A stretch of DNA of 64,000 nucleotides from Chitinophaga polysaccharea (GCF_007829335.1 NZ_VIWO01000002.1:558001-622000); one strand, 5' to 3'. Positions 8,718 through 18,466 are shown, counted from the first letter of the stretch. Numbers and translations: made by a program. Notes: a model not told the origin generated them from the letters alone.

Positions 8718-10349
8718 CTAAGCTTCTTTCAGGAACGGGTACCTGTAATCGGTAGCTGGCACAAAAGTTTCTTTGATACTTCTGGCGCTTAACCAGCGGT
8801 ACAGGTTCAGCATAGAACCAGCCTTGTCGTTGGTTCCGGAGGCACGGGCGCCGCCAAAAGGCTGTTGCCCTACCACTGCACCGGTTGGTTTATCATTGAT
8901 GTAAAAGTTACCAGCACTGTTTACCAGTTTGCGGGTAGCCAGTTCTACAGCGTACCGGTCCTGCGCAATCACGGCGCCGGTTAAAGCGTATTCTGAAGTC
9001 GTATCCACGGTGTGAATGATGTCTTCAAACTTATCGGCTTCATATACGTAGATGGTCAGTACCGGGCCGAAGATTTCTTCGCACATGGTTACATAGTTAG
9101 GATCGGTAGTTTCAATAATAGTAGGCTCAATGAAATAACCTTCTGATTTATTGTAGTTACCACCGGCAATGATCTTCACTGCAGGATTGTTTTTCGCATT
9201 GTCGATGTACTGCGCAATCTTATCGAAAGAACGTTCATCGATCACGGCATTGATAAAGTTGCTGAAATCTTCTGTGGTACCCATTTTCATGGTTTTCAGT
9301 TCAGCTACTAATTTTGATTTTATATCGGCAGCAAGATTGTTTGGTATATATGCACGGGAAGCGGCGGAGCATTTTTGTCCCTGGTATTCGAAGGCGCCAC
9401 GGGCTAATGCCGTAACGGCAATATCTACATCGGCAGATTTGTGTACCAGCACGAAGTCTTTACCTCCGGTTTCACCAACGATACGTGGGTAGGTTTTGTA
9501 TTTATGAATATTTTCCCCGATGGTTTTCCACATTGTCTGGAATACGCCGGTAGAGCCGGTGAAATGGATACCTGCGAAGTGAGGATCTGCAAAGCAAATG
9601 TCGCCGATGAGCGGACCACCTGCATATACCAGGTTGATTACGCCGGCTGGTAATCCTGCTTCGATCAGCACTTTCATGATGATCTGGGCAGCGAATACCT
9701 GGGTGTTGGCGGGTTTCCATACTACTACGTTACCGCACATAGCTGCGGAGGTAGGCAGGTTACCGGCAATTGCGGTGAAGTTGAATGGTGTAACGGCCAG
9801 TACAAATCCTTCCAGCGGGCGGTATTCTACCCTGTTGTGGATACCGGGCGCGCAAACGGGCTGCTGGCGGTAAATTTCACTGAGGAAGTGTACATTATAG
9901 CGTAAGAAGTCGATCAGTTCGCATGCGCTGTCTATTTCAGCCTGGAAAGCATTTTTGCTTTGTCCCAGCATGGTAGCGGCATTGATATGATAACGATATT
10001 TGGTGGCCAGGAGTTCTGCGGCGCGGAGGAAGATACCGGCGCGTTGTTCCCAATCCATATTCGCCCATTTTTCGCGTGCTTCCAATGCGGCTGCGATGGC
10101 GGCTTTTACATGGGAGGCGTCTCCCACATGGAAATGACCCAGTTTGTGTTTGATTTCGTGGGGAGGGCGCAGATCTACGGTATTACCGGTGCGTACTTCT
10201 TTACCACCGATATACATGGGTACATCTGCTACTTCTGCCTTAAAAGCGGCTAATTGTTTCTTTAGTGCAATTCTTTCTGCAGAACCGGGTGCATAAGATA
10301 ACACAGGCTCGTTAGCAGGCGCTGCGTACTCAAAGTATCCTGTATTCAT
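8718..10349 (-). CDS. pruA: L-glutamate gamma-semialdehyde dehydrogenase (1-pyrroline-5-carboxylate dehydrogenase)
   Basis: A 543-residue aldehyde dehydrogenase of the P5CDH type, which oxidises glutamate semialdehyde to glutamate with NAD, the second step of proline breakdown. The catalytic cysteine lies in YQGQKCSAASR, the general-base glutamate in VGETGGKDF, and the NAD-binding FTGSTGVF is in between. The length matches the stand-alone mitochondrial-like enzyme rather than the PutA fusion. No proline dehydrogenase is adjacent. The 162 bp upstream hold a long inverted repeat that may matter for its control. Confidence 0.95.
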   Translation of the reverse strand: MNTGYFEYAAPANEPVLSYAPGSAERIALKKQLAAFKAEVADVPMYIGGKEVRTGNTVDLRPPHEIKHKLGHFHVGDASHVKAAIAAALEAREKWANMDWEQRAGIFLRAAELLATKYRYHINAATMLGQSKNAFQAEIDSACELIDFLRYNVHFLSEIYRQQPVCAPGIHNRVEYRPLEGFVLAVTPFNFTAIAGNLPTSAAMCGNVVVWKPANTQVFAAQIIMKVLIEAGLPAGVINLVYAGGPLIGDICFADPHFAGIHFTGSTGVFQTMWKTIGENIHKYKTYPRIVGETGGKDFVLVHKSADVDIAVTALARGAFEYQGQKCSAASRAYIPNNLAADIKSKLVAELKTMKMGTTEDFSNFINAVIDERSFDKIAQYIDNAKNNPAVKIIAGGNYNKSEGYFIEPTIIETTDPNYVTMCEEIFGPVLTIYVYEADKFEDIIHTVDTTSEYALTGAVIAQDRYAVELATRKLVNSAGNFYINDKPTGAVVGQQPFGGARASGTNDKAGSMLNLYRWLSARSIKETFVPATDYRYPFLKEA

Positions 10350-10367
10350 TGTAACCTGAATTTAATA

Positions 10368-10434
10368 TTTGTTTATTTGGTTATTTGTTCACCGATACGA
10401 CAATATCTGATAAACAAATAACCAAATAAACAAA
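10368..10434. repeat. 22-bp perfect inverted repeat in the pruA-prfB intergenic region
   Basis: The arms 10368-10389 and 10413-10434 are exact reverse complements, separated by 23 nt. Each arm contains the repeated unit TTATTTG twice. It is almost free of G and C, so it would be a weak RNA terminator, and it sits 19 nt upstream of the pruA start codon; a protein-binding site or a leader structure for pruA is possible. It also lies downstream of prfB. Confidence 0.6.
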
Positions 10435-10511
10435 CGACAACGTGATTTGTTTCCGTTGCAAAATTAATGGTTACAACGCCGGAACGCTTATTAATTATTA
10501 GTCGATACTTA

Positions 10512-11607
10512 TTAATTATTGTCCTCTTCCTTCTGCATCATGAGGTATGCCTTGATAAATCCGTTTAGTTCGCCGTCCATTACAGGGCCTACGTTTCCAA
10601 CTTCGTAGTCGGTACGGTGGTCTTTGATCATTTTATACGGATGGAATACGTATGATCTGATCTGGGAGCCCCATTCAATTTTACGTTTGTTGGCGTTGGC
10701 TGCATTTTTCAGCTCTTCTCTTTTGCGGATTTCCTCTTCATACAGGCGTGATTTCAGCATGGTGAGGGCTTTTTCGCGGTTCTCCCCTTGTGTACGCGCC
10801 TGCTGGCATTCGATAATGATGCCTGATGGAATGTGTTTCAAACGTACGGCGGTTTCCACCTTGTTTACGTTCTGTCCACCTTTACCACCGGAGCGATAGA
10901 ATTCCCATTCCAGGTCGGCCGGGTTAACGGCGATCTCGATGGTATTATCTACTAACGGGTACACGTATACGGAAGCGAAAGAGGTATGCCTGCGGGCGTT
11001 GGAGTCAAACGGGGAAATGCGTACCAGGCGGTGTACTCCGCTTTCTGCTTTCAGGTGGCCGTAGGCAAAGTCACCATCAAATTCCAGGGTAGCGGATTTG
11101 ATACCGGCGCCGTCGCCATACTGGGTATCAATTTCTGATACTTTCCAGCCTTGTTTTTCTCCATACATGCGGTACATACGCAGCAGCATTTCGGCCCAAT
11201 CTTGGCTTTCCGTGCCGCCTGCACCGGAGTTGATGGTGAGCACTGCGGGCATTTCGTCTTCCGGTTGGTTTAAGGTCGACTTAAATTCCAGGTCGTCCAA
11301 CGCTGTTAATGCATCGCTGTATGCTTGTTCCACTTCCTCTTCGGATGCTTCTCCTTCCTTGAAAAAATCATTCAACACAGCACTATCGTCGATAGCTGCG
11401 TTTACCTGATCATAAAGGTCAACCCAATATTTGTTTACCTTAATTTCCTTCAGAATCGAAGTTGCTCTGACGTTGTCGTCCCAGAAACCGGGCGCCAGGC
11501 TTAGTTGTTTGTCGTTTTCTATTTTTGCTAATCGGTCAGGTACGTTAAAGAAAACCTCCCAGGACATATAAACGGTCCCTCATAGCTTTTAGTTGCTCAG
11601 CTGTCAT
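10512..11607 (-). CDS. prfB: Peptide chain release factor 2, expressed through a +1 programmed frameshift
   Basis: RF2 releases the finished peptide at UGA and UAA. The main frame holds the stop-codon-recognition tripeptide SPF (in [11 protein letters not shown]) and the GGQ catalytic loop ([11 protein letters not shown]). Read alone it would start at an internal ATG at 11567 and lack the normal N-terminus. A better model starts at the ATG at 11607 ([13 protein letters not shown]...), reads 20 codons to CTT, meets an in-frame TAA at 11545-11547, and shifts +1 to continue in the main frame as [12 protein letters not shown]. Joined that way it is 364 residues, the usual RF2 length. The coding parts are 11548-11607 and 10512-11546. 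Confidence 0.93.
11544..11560 (-). promoter_or_regulatory. Programmed +1 frameshift site of prfB (CTT TAA C with upstream GGGAGG)
   Basis: On the minus strand the sequence is GGGAGG, four T, then CTTTAAC. This matches the RF2 shift element (Shine-Dalgarno-like stimulator, slippery CUU, stop, C), except that the stop is UAA and the spacer is 4 nt rather than the 3 of E. coli. Protein similarity switches from frame 0 to frame +1 exactly here, which is the main support. Confidence 0.85.
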
Positions 11608-11613
11608 AGCTGG

Positions 11614-11621
11614 CAAATGTA
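11614..11621 (-). promoter_or_regulatory. Candidate -7 element for prfB
   Basis: Minus-strand TACATTTG fits TAnnTTTG exactly and ends only 6 nt before the ATG at 11607. If it is real the transcript would begin at or next to the start codon, giving a leaderless or nearly leaderless mRNA. No good -33 TTTG is seen. Confidence 0.3.
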
Positions 11622-11742
11622 TGTAAAAATAGAGATATAAGCTAATGTCGGAATAGTTTGTTTTGATTCTCCAGTCTAGCATAATATTTGTGTTGCAACA
11701 CGGTAGCCATATCGCTAATATTATAAAAAGTGATTATTCATT

Positions 11743-12546
11743 ATGGTGCGCCATGAAACCCTTCACTTCAAGAACAGGTCTATATTTAACACGCTTGGTT
11801 ACATTATCATGATCACAGTCAATGTGCTGGCGTTGTTACTTCCTATTAACGGCAATACCACCGGGCAGGTTTCAGCAGCATATCCCAGCCTGTTTGTGCC
11901 GGCACATATTACGTTTTTCATATGGGGAGTTATTTATCTGTCGTTGCTGGGCTTTATCATTTATCAATTGTGGCTGGCGTTTTCCAATAAACAACCGGAA
12001 GGCCTATCGCGTTTAATGCGGCGTATGAAGGACTGGTTCCTGATCTCTTCGGTATGTAATGCCTGCTGGCTCTTTGCCTGGCATTATCAACTGATACCGG
12101 TGAGCCTAGTGATTATGTTGATATTACTGTTATCTCTGGCTGTCATACACTTCAATTTTGGTATCGCTACTGCCCCTGCTTCCCTCGCCGAACGGGTATT
12201 CATTCATTTTCCGTTTAGTCTTTACCTGGGCTGGATCGTTATTGCCGCCATTGCCAATATCGCCGCTTTCTTGTCTTATGCCGGCTGGGAAGGCAGTCTG
12301 CATACGCAGGTAATCCGCACTATTGTGATGATAGCCATTGGTACCCTGTTGACGATCGCCATGATCCTGTTTCGCAACAATATCGTATATGCGCTTGTTA
12401 GTGTTTGGGCATTTTATGGTATCCTGCTAAAAAGAAGAACGGTAGATGTCATGGAGGAAAACGCCATCATACACACCTGTATTATAGCCATAGGCGTTAT
12501 CGCGGTCACAATTTCCTGGCAATTATACAGGAAACAGAAATCCTGA
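11743..12546 (+). CDS. Polytopic membrane protein, TspO/MBR-like
   Basis: A 267-residue protein with about seven predicted membrane helices. The stretch PAHITFFIWGVIYLSLLGFIIYQ spans a helix pattern typical of the tryptophan-rich sensory/TspO-related family as found in Gram-positives and Bacteroidota, but the overall length is greater than the classical 160-residue five-helix TspO. Ligand and role are unknown. It is transcribed divergently from prfB and followed 42 bp later by pgi, with a separate candidate promoter in front of pgi. Confidence 0.6.
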   Translation: MVRHETLHFKNRSIFNTLGYIIMITVNVLALLLPINGNTTGQVSAAYPSLFVPAHITFFIWGVIYLSLLGFIIYQLWLAFSNKQPEGLSRLMRRMKDWFLISSVCNACWLFAWHYQLIPVSLVIMLILLLSLAVIHFNFGIATAPASLAERVFIHFPFSLYLGWIVIAAIANIAAFLSYAGWEGSLHTQVIRTIVMIAIGTLLTIAMILFRNNIVYALVSVWAFYGILLKRRTVDVMEENAIIHTCIIAIGVIAVTISWQLYRKQKS

Positions 12547-12557
12547 TATGAAAAGAT

Positions 12558-12565
12558 TATTTTTG
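12558..12565 (+). promoter_or_regulatory. Candidate -7 element upstream of pgi
   Basis: TATTTTTG fits TAnnTTTG exactly and ends 23 nt before the pgi ATG, inside the short gap after the TspO-like gene. A -33 partner is not evident. Confidence 0.4.
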
Positions 12566-12588
12566 ATGCGCATTTAATAAACAACATT

Positions 12589-14241
12589 ATGTTTCCATCT
12601 ACCAATCCAACTACCACCAAGTCGTGGGAGGCACTAAAGAAACACGCTGAAGACATGAAGCAGGTACATATGCGTACCTTGTTTATGGAAGACAAAGAAC
12701 GCTTCAGTGCATTTTCGCTGCAGTTTGAAGACATCCTTTTCGACTATTCGAAAAATATTATAACGGAAGATACCCGTAACCTGTTATTGAGCCTGGCGGC
12801 AGAATGCAAAGTGCCGGATGCTATCAAGGCGATGTTCAGTGCGGAGAAGATCAACGTAACGGAAAACCGTGCTGTGTTACATACAGCGCTGCGTAATACA
12901 TCCAACAAACCGGTTATGCTGGATGGCCGCGACGTCATGCCCGATGTGAAAGCCGTATTAAATAAGATGGATCATATCTGCCGGCAAATACATTCCGGTG
13001 AGTGGAAAGGATATACCGGCAAGCCTATACGCTATATCGTTAACATTGGTATCGGTGGCTCCGACCTCGGCCCGGTCATGGTTACTGAAGCGCTGAAGCC
13101 TTACTGGAGACCTGGCATACAGCCGTATTTCGTGTCTAACGTAGACGGAACGCATATCGCGGAAACACTGAAAAAAATTACGCCCGATGAAACCCTGTTC
13201 CTTATTGCGTCCAAAACGTTTACCACACAGGAAACCATGACCAACGCTCTCACGGCGCGCGCCTGGTTCCTGGAACATGCAAAGGACGAAAAATTTGTAG
13301 CCAAACATTTTGCGGCGTTATCTACCAATGAAAAAGCAGTCACTGCTTTTGGCATCGATCCCAATAATATGTTTGAATTCTGGGACTGGGTTGGCGGCCG
13401 CTACTCCTTATGGTCTGCTATTGGCTTGTCTATTGCGCTGACCATCGGTTTTGAAAACTTCACCGAACTGCTCGATGGCGCACATGCGGTAGACAATCAT
13501 TTCACCCAGACGCCGCTGGAAAAAAATATCCCGGTGATCATGGCGCTGATTGGTTTATGGTACGGCAACTTCTTCGGCAGTGCTACTGAAGCCATTCTCC
13601 CTTATGATCAATACATGCACCGCTTCGCGGCCTATTTCCAGCAGGGCAATATGGAGAGCAATGGTAAAACCGCTGATCGTACAGGCAACAACGTTAGTTA
13701 CCAAACCGGTCCTATTGTTTGGGGCGAGCCAGGTACTAACGGACAGCATGCCTTCTATCAGCTCATTCACCAGGGTACGAAGCTGATCCCCTGCGATTTT
13801 ATCGCACCGGCGATCAGTCATAATCCTATCGGCGACCATCACGTGAAATTGTTATCTAACTTCTTTGCCCAAACGGAGGCGCTGATGAACGGTAAAACAG
13901 CAGCAGAAGTAAGCGCTGAGCTGGAGAAAGCAGGTGCGTCTGCTGAAGAAATAGCCAAGATATTACCTTCCAAGATATTCAGTGGCAACCGTCCTACCAA
14001 CTCTTTCCTGTTGAAGAAGATTACACCCCGTTCCCTGGGCTCACTGACAGCCCTATACGAACATAAGATCTTCGTGCAGGGAGTAATCTGGAATATCTAT
14101 AGCTTCGATCAGTGGGGAGTGGAATTGGGTAAACAATTAGCCAGCAAGATATTGCCGGAGCTGGAAAACAATGATACAATACTGAATCATGATGCCAGTA
14201 CCAATGGGCTGATCAACGCCTGGAAACAGATGAAAGGTTAA
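12589..14241 (+). CDS. pgi: Glucose-6-phosphate isomerase
   Basis: A 550-residue enzyme that interconverts glucose 6-phosphate and fructose 6-phosphate in glycolysis and gluconeogenesis. The sugar-isomerase signatures are clear: [39 protein letters not shown] and, toward the C-terminus, [13 protein letters not shown]. Length equals the standard bacterial and eukaryotic enzyme. An intrinsic terminator follows 20 bp after the stop, so the gene ends its own transcript. Confidence 0.98.
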   Translation: MFPSTNPTTTKSWEALKKHAEDMKQVHMRTLFMEDKERFSAFSLQFEDILFDYSKNIITEDTRNLLLSLAAECKVPDAIKAMFSAEKINVTENRAVLHTALRNTSNKPVMLDGRDVMPDVKAVLNKMDHICRQIHSGEWKGYTGKPIRYIVNIGIGGSDLGPVMVTEALKPYWRPGIQPYFVSNVDGTHIAETLKKITPDETLFLIASKTFTTQETMTNALTARAWFLEHAKDEKFVAKHFAALSTNEKAVTAFGIDPNNMFEFWDWVGGRYSLWSAIGLSIALTIGFENFTELLDGAHAVDNHFTQTPLEKNIPVIMALIGLWYGNFFGSATEAILPYDQYMHRFAAYFQQGNMESNGKTADRTGNNVSYQTGPIVWGEPGTNGQHAFYQLIHQGTKLIPCDFIAPAISHNPIGDHHVKLLSNFFAQTEALMNGKTAAEVSAELEKAGASAEEIAKILPSKIFSGNRPTNSFLLKKITPRSLGSLTALYEHKIFVQGVIWNIYSFDQWGVELGKQLASKILPELENNDTILNHDASTNGLINAWKQMKG

Positions 14242-14260
14242 CAATACGATCATATAAAGC

Positions 14261-14296
14261 AATGGGGAAGGAATCTATTTCTTCCCCATTTTTTTA
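14261..14296 (+). terminator. Intrinsic terminator after pgi
   Basis: A perfect 10-bp stem AATGGGGAAG / CTTCCCCATT (14261-14270 and 14281-14290) with a 10-nt loop, followed by a run of T on the plus strand. Confidence 0.85.
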
Positions 14297-14310
14297 TTCC
14301 TTCGGGCAAT

Positions 14311-14338
14311 AAAAAACCCCCGGAGAAATCCGGGGGTT
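14311..14338 (-). terminator. Intrinsic terminator after the DUF3276 gene
   Basis: A perfect 10-bp GC-rich stem (AACCCCCGGA / TCCGGGGGTT) closed by a GAAA tetraloop, followed on the minus strand by six T. It faces the pgi terminator across the convergent gap. Confidence 0.85.
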
Positions 14339-14362
14339 GACAATTATTTTAAGTAAAAAATC

Positions 14363-14797
14363 TTACCATTTGTCTACCTCATCTGAGCTATGTGAAGCCG
14401 GGGCGGCAACAGACGCCTCAACAGGTGCGGCAACAGCTTCTACCGAAGTACGCACTTCAGCTCCTTCTGCCTCTGCTTCGTCCTGTTCTTCCTGCACATA
14501 ATCATGGTTGTAGGCATCAAAGTCGAAATCAGGCATCAACTCAGTTTTTACATAGTTGATGGTTTCGGTCAATGCATTCAGGAACTTGTTAAAGTCTTCC
14601 TTGTACAGGAATACTTTATGCCTGTCATAACCATTGTCATTAAAACGTTTCTTACTTTCTGTGATAGTAAGAAAATAGTCGTTTCCCCGAGTGGTCTTTA
14701 CATCAAAGAAGTACGTTCTTCTTTTGCCCGCTTTCAATCGTTTAGAAAAGATGCTATCATTGTTTCTTTCCTGTTGATTGTTGTTGTCGTACGCCAC
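14363..14797 (-). CDS. DUF3276 family protein, PUR-alpha-like nucleic-acid-binding domain
   Basis: A 144-residue protein. Residues about 15-95 match the Bacteroidota DUF3276 family, which has the PUR-alpha fold: a basic start (SKRLKAGKRRTYFFDVK) followed by alternating strands and a helix (DRHKVFLYKEDFNKFLNAL). Family knowledge, based on PUR proteins such as those of spirochaetes, suggests binding of single-stranded DNA or RNA. The last 50 residues are an acidic, Ala/Val/Glu-rich disordered tail. The only usable start is GTG at 14797. It is a single-gene transcript with its own terminator. Confidence 0.85.
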   Translation of the reverse strand: MAYDNNNQQERNNDSIFSKRLKAGKRRTYFFDVKTTRGNDYFLTITESKKRFNDNGYDRHKVFLYKEDFNKFLNALTETINYVKTELMPDFDFDAYNHDYVQEEQDEAEAEGAEVRTSVEAVAAPVEASVAAPASHSSDEVDKW

Positions 14798-14954
14798 AGT
14801 TGATAGATTTAAGTGTTAACGAATCAAATCCTGTTACAATAAGAGACAAATATACTATTGTTTTACAAATATCAAAATATTTTTAAATGATTTTGAAAAA
14901 TCATAAAACCGGCTTGTAACCGGCTTCCACAAAGGGTATACAAGCTCATGATTG

Positions 14955-16751
14955 TTATTCAGTTACGTTTTCCTCCTCTCCTGTTTGCTGACGAGTATAC
15001 AATTCTGCGTAGTATCCATTCAATGATAATAAATCATCATGCGTTCCTTCTTCTACAATCTTTCCTTCATCCAATACGATGATTTTATCGAACTCAAACA
15101 ACGCAAAGATGCGATGGGTAATGATAATGGCTGTCTTATGCTGCAGATAGGCGTAGAGGTTACCAATGATTTCTTTCTCGGTGCGGGCGTCTACCGCCGA
15201 CAGGCAGTCGTCGAAGATGAGGATATTAGGATCTTTGATGAGCGCCCGGGCGATGGAAATGCGTTGTTTTTGCCCACCGCTGAGGGTAACACCCCGCTCT
15301 CCTATTTCTGTTTCAAAACCTTCATTAAAACCGAAGATGTCTTTTTCTACAGAAGCTTGCCGGGCGGCCGTTTGCACCGTTTCCAGGGAGGCGGTTGGAT
15401 CGCCAAAACGAATGTTATTGGCTACGGTATCCGAAAACAAGAATACGTCCTGTGGAACATAGCTGATCTGCCCGCGCAGACTACCCAGTTGAATGGTACG
15501 AATATCCTGTTGATCCAATAATACCTTTCCCTGCTGGGGATCGTACATGCGGATGAGCAATTGTGCCAGCGTACTCTTGCCAGAGCCTGTTCTACCGATG
15601 ATGGCTACCTTTTGGCCGGGCTTAATATGCAGGTTAAAATCCTTCAGGGCAGTAATGCCGGTATGCGGATAAGTAAAGGATACATTCTCCAACCGTACCT
15701 CTCCTTTCAGCATAGCTGCCTGCGCGCCCGGTGCATCTTTAATAACCGGTTCAATCTGCAGGAATTCGTTTATACGTTGTTGTGATGCCGCCGCACGCTG
15801 TATCATAGATGCTACCATACCAATAGAAAAGAAGGGAAACATCAGCATATTTACGTAAATCACAAACTCCGCGAGATTACCTACGGTAATATTTCCATCA
15901 ATCACCTGTATACCACCGATAAAGATGGTCAATATTACGCTCAGTCCTATCATGAGTGCCATGGTGGGCTGAAACAGTGCATCTGTTTTGGCCAGGCTGA
16001 TAGAGCTGTTTTTATAGGCTTCGCTGGCATCTTCAAAATGTTGTGCGCTGGCATCTTCCTGGATATAGGATTTTATGACCCGTATACCAGAGTAAGACTC
16101 CTGCGCAATAGAGGTGATATTAGACAACTGTGCCTGGATTTTTTCGCTTTTACGATGAATAATCCGGTTCACATAGTAAATAGTTAATGCCAGCAAAGGC
16201 AATGGCGACAAGGTATACAGCGTTAGCAGCGGGTTTACCTGGAGCATCAGGTACACAATAATAATAATGAGAAACAGGGTGCGGGAAGCATACATAATAG
16301 CCGGTCCTACGTACATGCGTACCCGTGATACGTCTTCTGTAATACGGCTCATCAGGTCGCCGGTTCTGTGCATCTTGAAGAAGTTCAGGTCCAGGCGCTG
16401 GTAATGCTGATAGATTTCATTTTTCAGGTCGTATTCAATATGCCGGCTCATCACGATGAGTGTTTGCCGCTGCAGGAAGAGAAAGAACCCGCTGAGCAGG
16501 GCAAATATCAGGATGCTTATGCCATAAAAAGCCAGTACGTGTGTAAAATCGGACCGGAAAAATCCTTTCAGCGAAGTATCGCTCAGGAGGCGGTATTCAT
16601 CGATATTATGCGACAGCAAATCAAAAATCTGCCGTACCATGATCGGTTGAAAAATACTGAACACGATGGAGATGGCTGTAAACAACAATCCAAGGATCAG
16701 GCGCCATTTATTGGAAAGAAAATATTTATTAAGTGCTGCCAGGTGTTTCAA
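14955..16751 (-). CDS. ABC transporter, fused permease and ATPase (MsbA-like exporter half)
   Basis: A 598-residue half-transporter that would work as a homodimer. The N-terminal 320 residues form six membrane helices of the ABC exporter type, and the C-terminal ATPase has Walker A GRTGSGKST, signature LSGGQKQR, Walker B ILIFDD and an H-loop ITHR. The residue after the Walker B aspartates is the Cys-Leu-Ser-Ala-Val-Asp variant; the second Asp takes the catalytic position. The start is a TTG at 16751; no ATG occurs for the next 36 codons. Lipid or drug export is the family role; the substrate is unknown. Confidence 0.9.
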   Translation of the reverse strand: MKHLAALNKYFLSNKWRLILGLLFTAISIVFSIFQPIMVRQIFDLLSHNIDEYRLLSDTSLKGFFRSDFTHVLAFYGISILIFALLSGFFLFLQRQTLIVMSRHIEYDLKNEIYQHYQRLDLNFFKMHRTGDLMSRITEDVSRVRMYVGPAIMYASRTLFLIIIIVYLMLQVNPLLTLYTLSPLPLLALTIYYVNRIIHRKSEKIQAQLSNITSIAQESYSGIRVIKSYIQEDASAQHFEDASEAYKNSSISLAKTDALFQPTMALMIGLSVILTIFIGGIQVIDGNITVGNLAEFVIYVNMLMFPFFSIGMVASMIQRAAASQQRINEFLQIEPVIKDAPGAQAAMLKGEVRLENVSFTYPHTGITALKDFNLHIKPGQKVAIIGRTGSGKSTLAQLLIRMYDPQQGKVLLDQQDIRTIQLGSLRGQISYVPQDVFLFSDTVANNIRFGDPTASLETVQTAARQASVEKDIFGFNEGFETEIGERGVTLSGGQKQRISIARALIKDPNILIFDDCLSAVDARTEKEIIGNLYAYLQHKTAIIITHRIFALFEFDKIIVLDEGKIVEEGTHDDLLSLNGYYAELYTRQQTGEEENVTE

Positions 16752-16791
16752 TGGTGAATGATTTGAAAGTAAAAGTACTACAAAGAGCCGA

Positions 16792-16847
16792 AAGCAAAAA
16801 GCACAAAGCTATTGTCGTGAACGACAGCAGCTTTGTGCTTTTTGCTT
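16792..16847 (-). terminator. Long hairpin between the PsbP-like lipoprotein gene and the ABC transporter gene
   Basis: Arms 16792-16810 and 16829-16847 are perfect 19-bp reverse complements, and the loop can fold further (GTCG/CGAC). It lies downstream of the 16862-17437 gene on the minus strand and ahead of the ABC gene. The lower stem is A/T-rich and supplies a T-run, so it is read as an intrinsic terminator. Confidence 0.65.
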
Positions 16848-16861
16848 ATGCTTTTACCTGA

Positions 16862-17437
16862 TTACTTTGCGTTAAACGACGTCAGTATTTCCTCCAGGGC
16901 AGGCGTATACTTTTCCATTTCGTTTGCAAGCGTGGTGAGTGTAATAGCGTAGGCGATATTATTTTTCACGAGTATTGTCACCTGTCCATTGAGCATGGTA
17001 CCGGATTCGCGGTGGGCATACTGACATTTCATCCATTTGGCTGCTACATCCGTAACGGTACGTTCGCCTTCGGCGAGTTTTTTATAGTCGCTGAAAAACG
17101 TTTCCATTTCCTTTTGCGTGGTGGTCATGTATTTGTCGAGCGTAAAACCAGCTTTCAATTCCTGGGAAACAATGTTAACGTTGGCCTGGAAATCATTGCC
17201 TGGTTCCAGGGGCGCCATCATGAAAGTATATTCAATGCGGCTCATTACGGTATCTTTGGTAGACCAGCCCGCGGGAGCTTTCACCGTATACTTGCCATTG
17301 CCCGCATTCATGCCGGGCGCCTTTCCTGCTATTTCCAGCACTTCAGCACTGCTTAATTCTTTAGGGGACCTGGAAGCGTGGTTACATGCGGTAAAATTTA
17401 ACAAACAAATTGCCGCAGCGAGTAATTGTATTTTCAT
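16862..17437 (-). CDS. Lipoprotein with PsbP/DcrB-like domain
   Basis: A 191-residue protein from the ATG at 17437 (a GTG two codons upstream is the alternative). The signal peptide MKIQLLAAAICLLNFTAC ends in a lipobox cysteine. After residue 45 the pattern GKYTVKAPAGWSTKDTV and a final amphipathic helix resemble the PsbP / DcrB / Mog1p fold seen in many small envelope lipoproteins; this is a fold-level guess from the GWS-type strand start, not a function. It follows purC on the same strand after a 12-bp hairpin. Confidence 0.7.
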   Translation of the reverse strand: MKIQLLAAAICLLNFTACNHASRSPKELSSAEVLEIAGKAPGMNAGNGKYTVKAPAGWSTKDTVMSRIEYTFMMAPLEPGNDFQANVNIVSQELKAGFTLDKYMTTTQKEMETFFSDYKKLAEGERTVTDVAAKWMKCQYAHRESGTMLNGQVTILVKNNIAYAITLTTLANEMEKYTPALEEILTSFNAK

Positions 17438-17452
17438 GTGCACAAGGATAAG

Positions 17453-17482
17453 TAATCGCTCCGGCAGCTACCGGAGCGATTA
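17453..17482 (-). terminator. Hairpin after purC
   Basis: A perfect 12-bp stem (17453-17464 with 17471-17482) with a 6-nt loop begins 7 nt beyond the purC stop. No T-run follows on the minus strand, so it may slow rather than end transcription into the lipoprotein gene. Confidence 0.5.
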
Positions 17483-17488
17483 TCATGA

Positions 17489-18418
17489 TTATAAACTTTT
17501 CAGTGCAGCTATGATAGTGGATTCTGCATCCGCAGCCGCAACGTCTTCTTTCACAAATTTCTGACCGGTAATATTTTCAAACAGCTCAATGTAACGCTCA
17601 CTAACGCTGTTTACGAATTCATCTGTCATTTCAGGTACCTGTTGACCATCTTTACCCTGGAAACCATTTGCCATCAACCATTCACGTACAAACTCCTTGC
17701 TGAGTTGTTTTTGCTGAGCACCGTTTTTCTGGTTTTCTTCATAGCCTTCTGCATAGAAATAGCGGGAAGAATCAGGGGTATGGATTTCGTCGATCACATA
17801 GATAGTATCGCCGATTTTACCGAATTCGTATTTGGTATCTACGAGGATCAGTCCACGTTTAGCCGCCATTTCCTTACCTCTTTCAAATAAGGCGAGGGTA
17901 TATTTTTCCAGTTGTTCGTAGTCCTCTTTACTTACCAGGCCCTGTGCAATGATCTCTTCGCGGGAGATATCCTCATCGTGACCTTCATGTGCTTTGGTAG
18001 TAGGCGTGATAATGGGTGTGGGGAAGAAATCATTTTCCTTCAGCCCTTCCGGCATGGTAACGCCGCAGAGGGTACGCTGACCGGTTTTGTAGGTTCTCCA
18101 GGCATGGCCGGTAAGGTTACCGCGCACAACCATTTCTACAGGGAAAGTTTCGCATTTCAAACCAATCGTTACGTTTGGTAACGGAGATGATTTTACCCAG
18201 TTGGGAACGATGTCTTTGGTTGCATCCAGCATAATAGCCGCTACCTGGTTCAATACTTGCCCCTTGTAAGGAATCGGACGAGGTAATACCACATCAAATG
18301 CAGAGATACGATCACTCACCACCATTACCATCAGCCTGTCTTCAATCGTGTAAACATCACGTACTTTTCCTTTGTAAAAGGCAGTTTGACCTGGCAATTT
18401 GAAACTTGACTCTAACAT
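17489..18418 (-). CDS. purC: Phosphoribosylaminoimidazole-succinocarboxamide synthase (SAICAR synthase)
   Basis: A 309-residue enzyme that joins CAIR and aspartate with ATP to give SAICAR in purine synthesis. It has the family start YKGKVRDVY, the SDRISAFD loop, [10 protein letters not shown] and the late LVDTKYEFG and [12 protein letters not shown] signatures. The length is that of the longer, yeast-like class that is common in Bacteroidota, rather than the 240-residue E. coli form. No other pur gene is adjacent. Confidence 0.97.
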   Translation of the reverse strand: MLESSFKLPGQTAFYKGKVRDVYTIEDRLMVMVVSDRISAFDVVLPRPIPYKGQVLNQVAAIMLDATKDIVPNWVKSSPLPNVTIGLKCETFPVEMVVRGNLTGHAWRTYKTGQRTLCGVTMPEGLKENDFFPTPIITPTTKAHEGHDEDISREEIIAQGLVSKEDYEQLEKYTLALFERGKEMAAKRGLILVDTKYEFGKIGDTIYVIDEIHTPDSSRYFYAEGYEENQKNGAQQKQLSKEFVREWLMANGFQGKDGQQVPEMTDEFVNSVSERYIELFENITGQKFVKEDVAAADAESTIIAALKSL

Positions 18419-18458
18419 GAATAAAAAAATTAAATATGAAATCTGTGATTAGGAGTTG

Positions 18459-18466
18459 CAAAAGTA
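18459..18466 (-). promoter_or_regulatory. Candidate -7 element for purC
   Basis: Minus-strand TACTTTTG fits TAnnTTTG exactly, 40 nt before the purC start codon. A -33 TTTG is not clear. I see no PurR-like palindrome in this gap. Confidence 0.4.

Noticed and set aside
11544..11567. Plain prfB start at the ATG at 11567.
   Set aside because: It would leave the protein without the conserved N-terminal RF2 helix, which is present upstream in frame 0 and joined by the CTT TAA C shift site.
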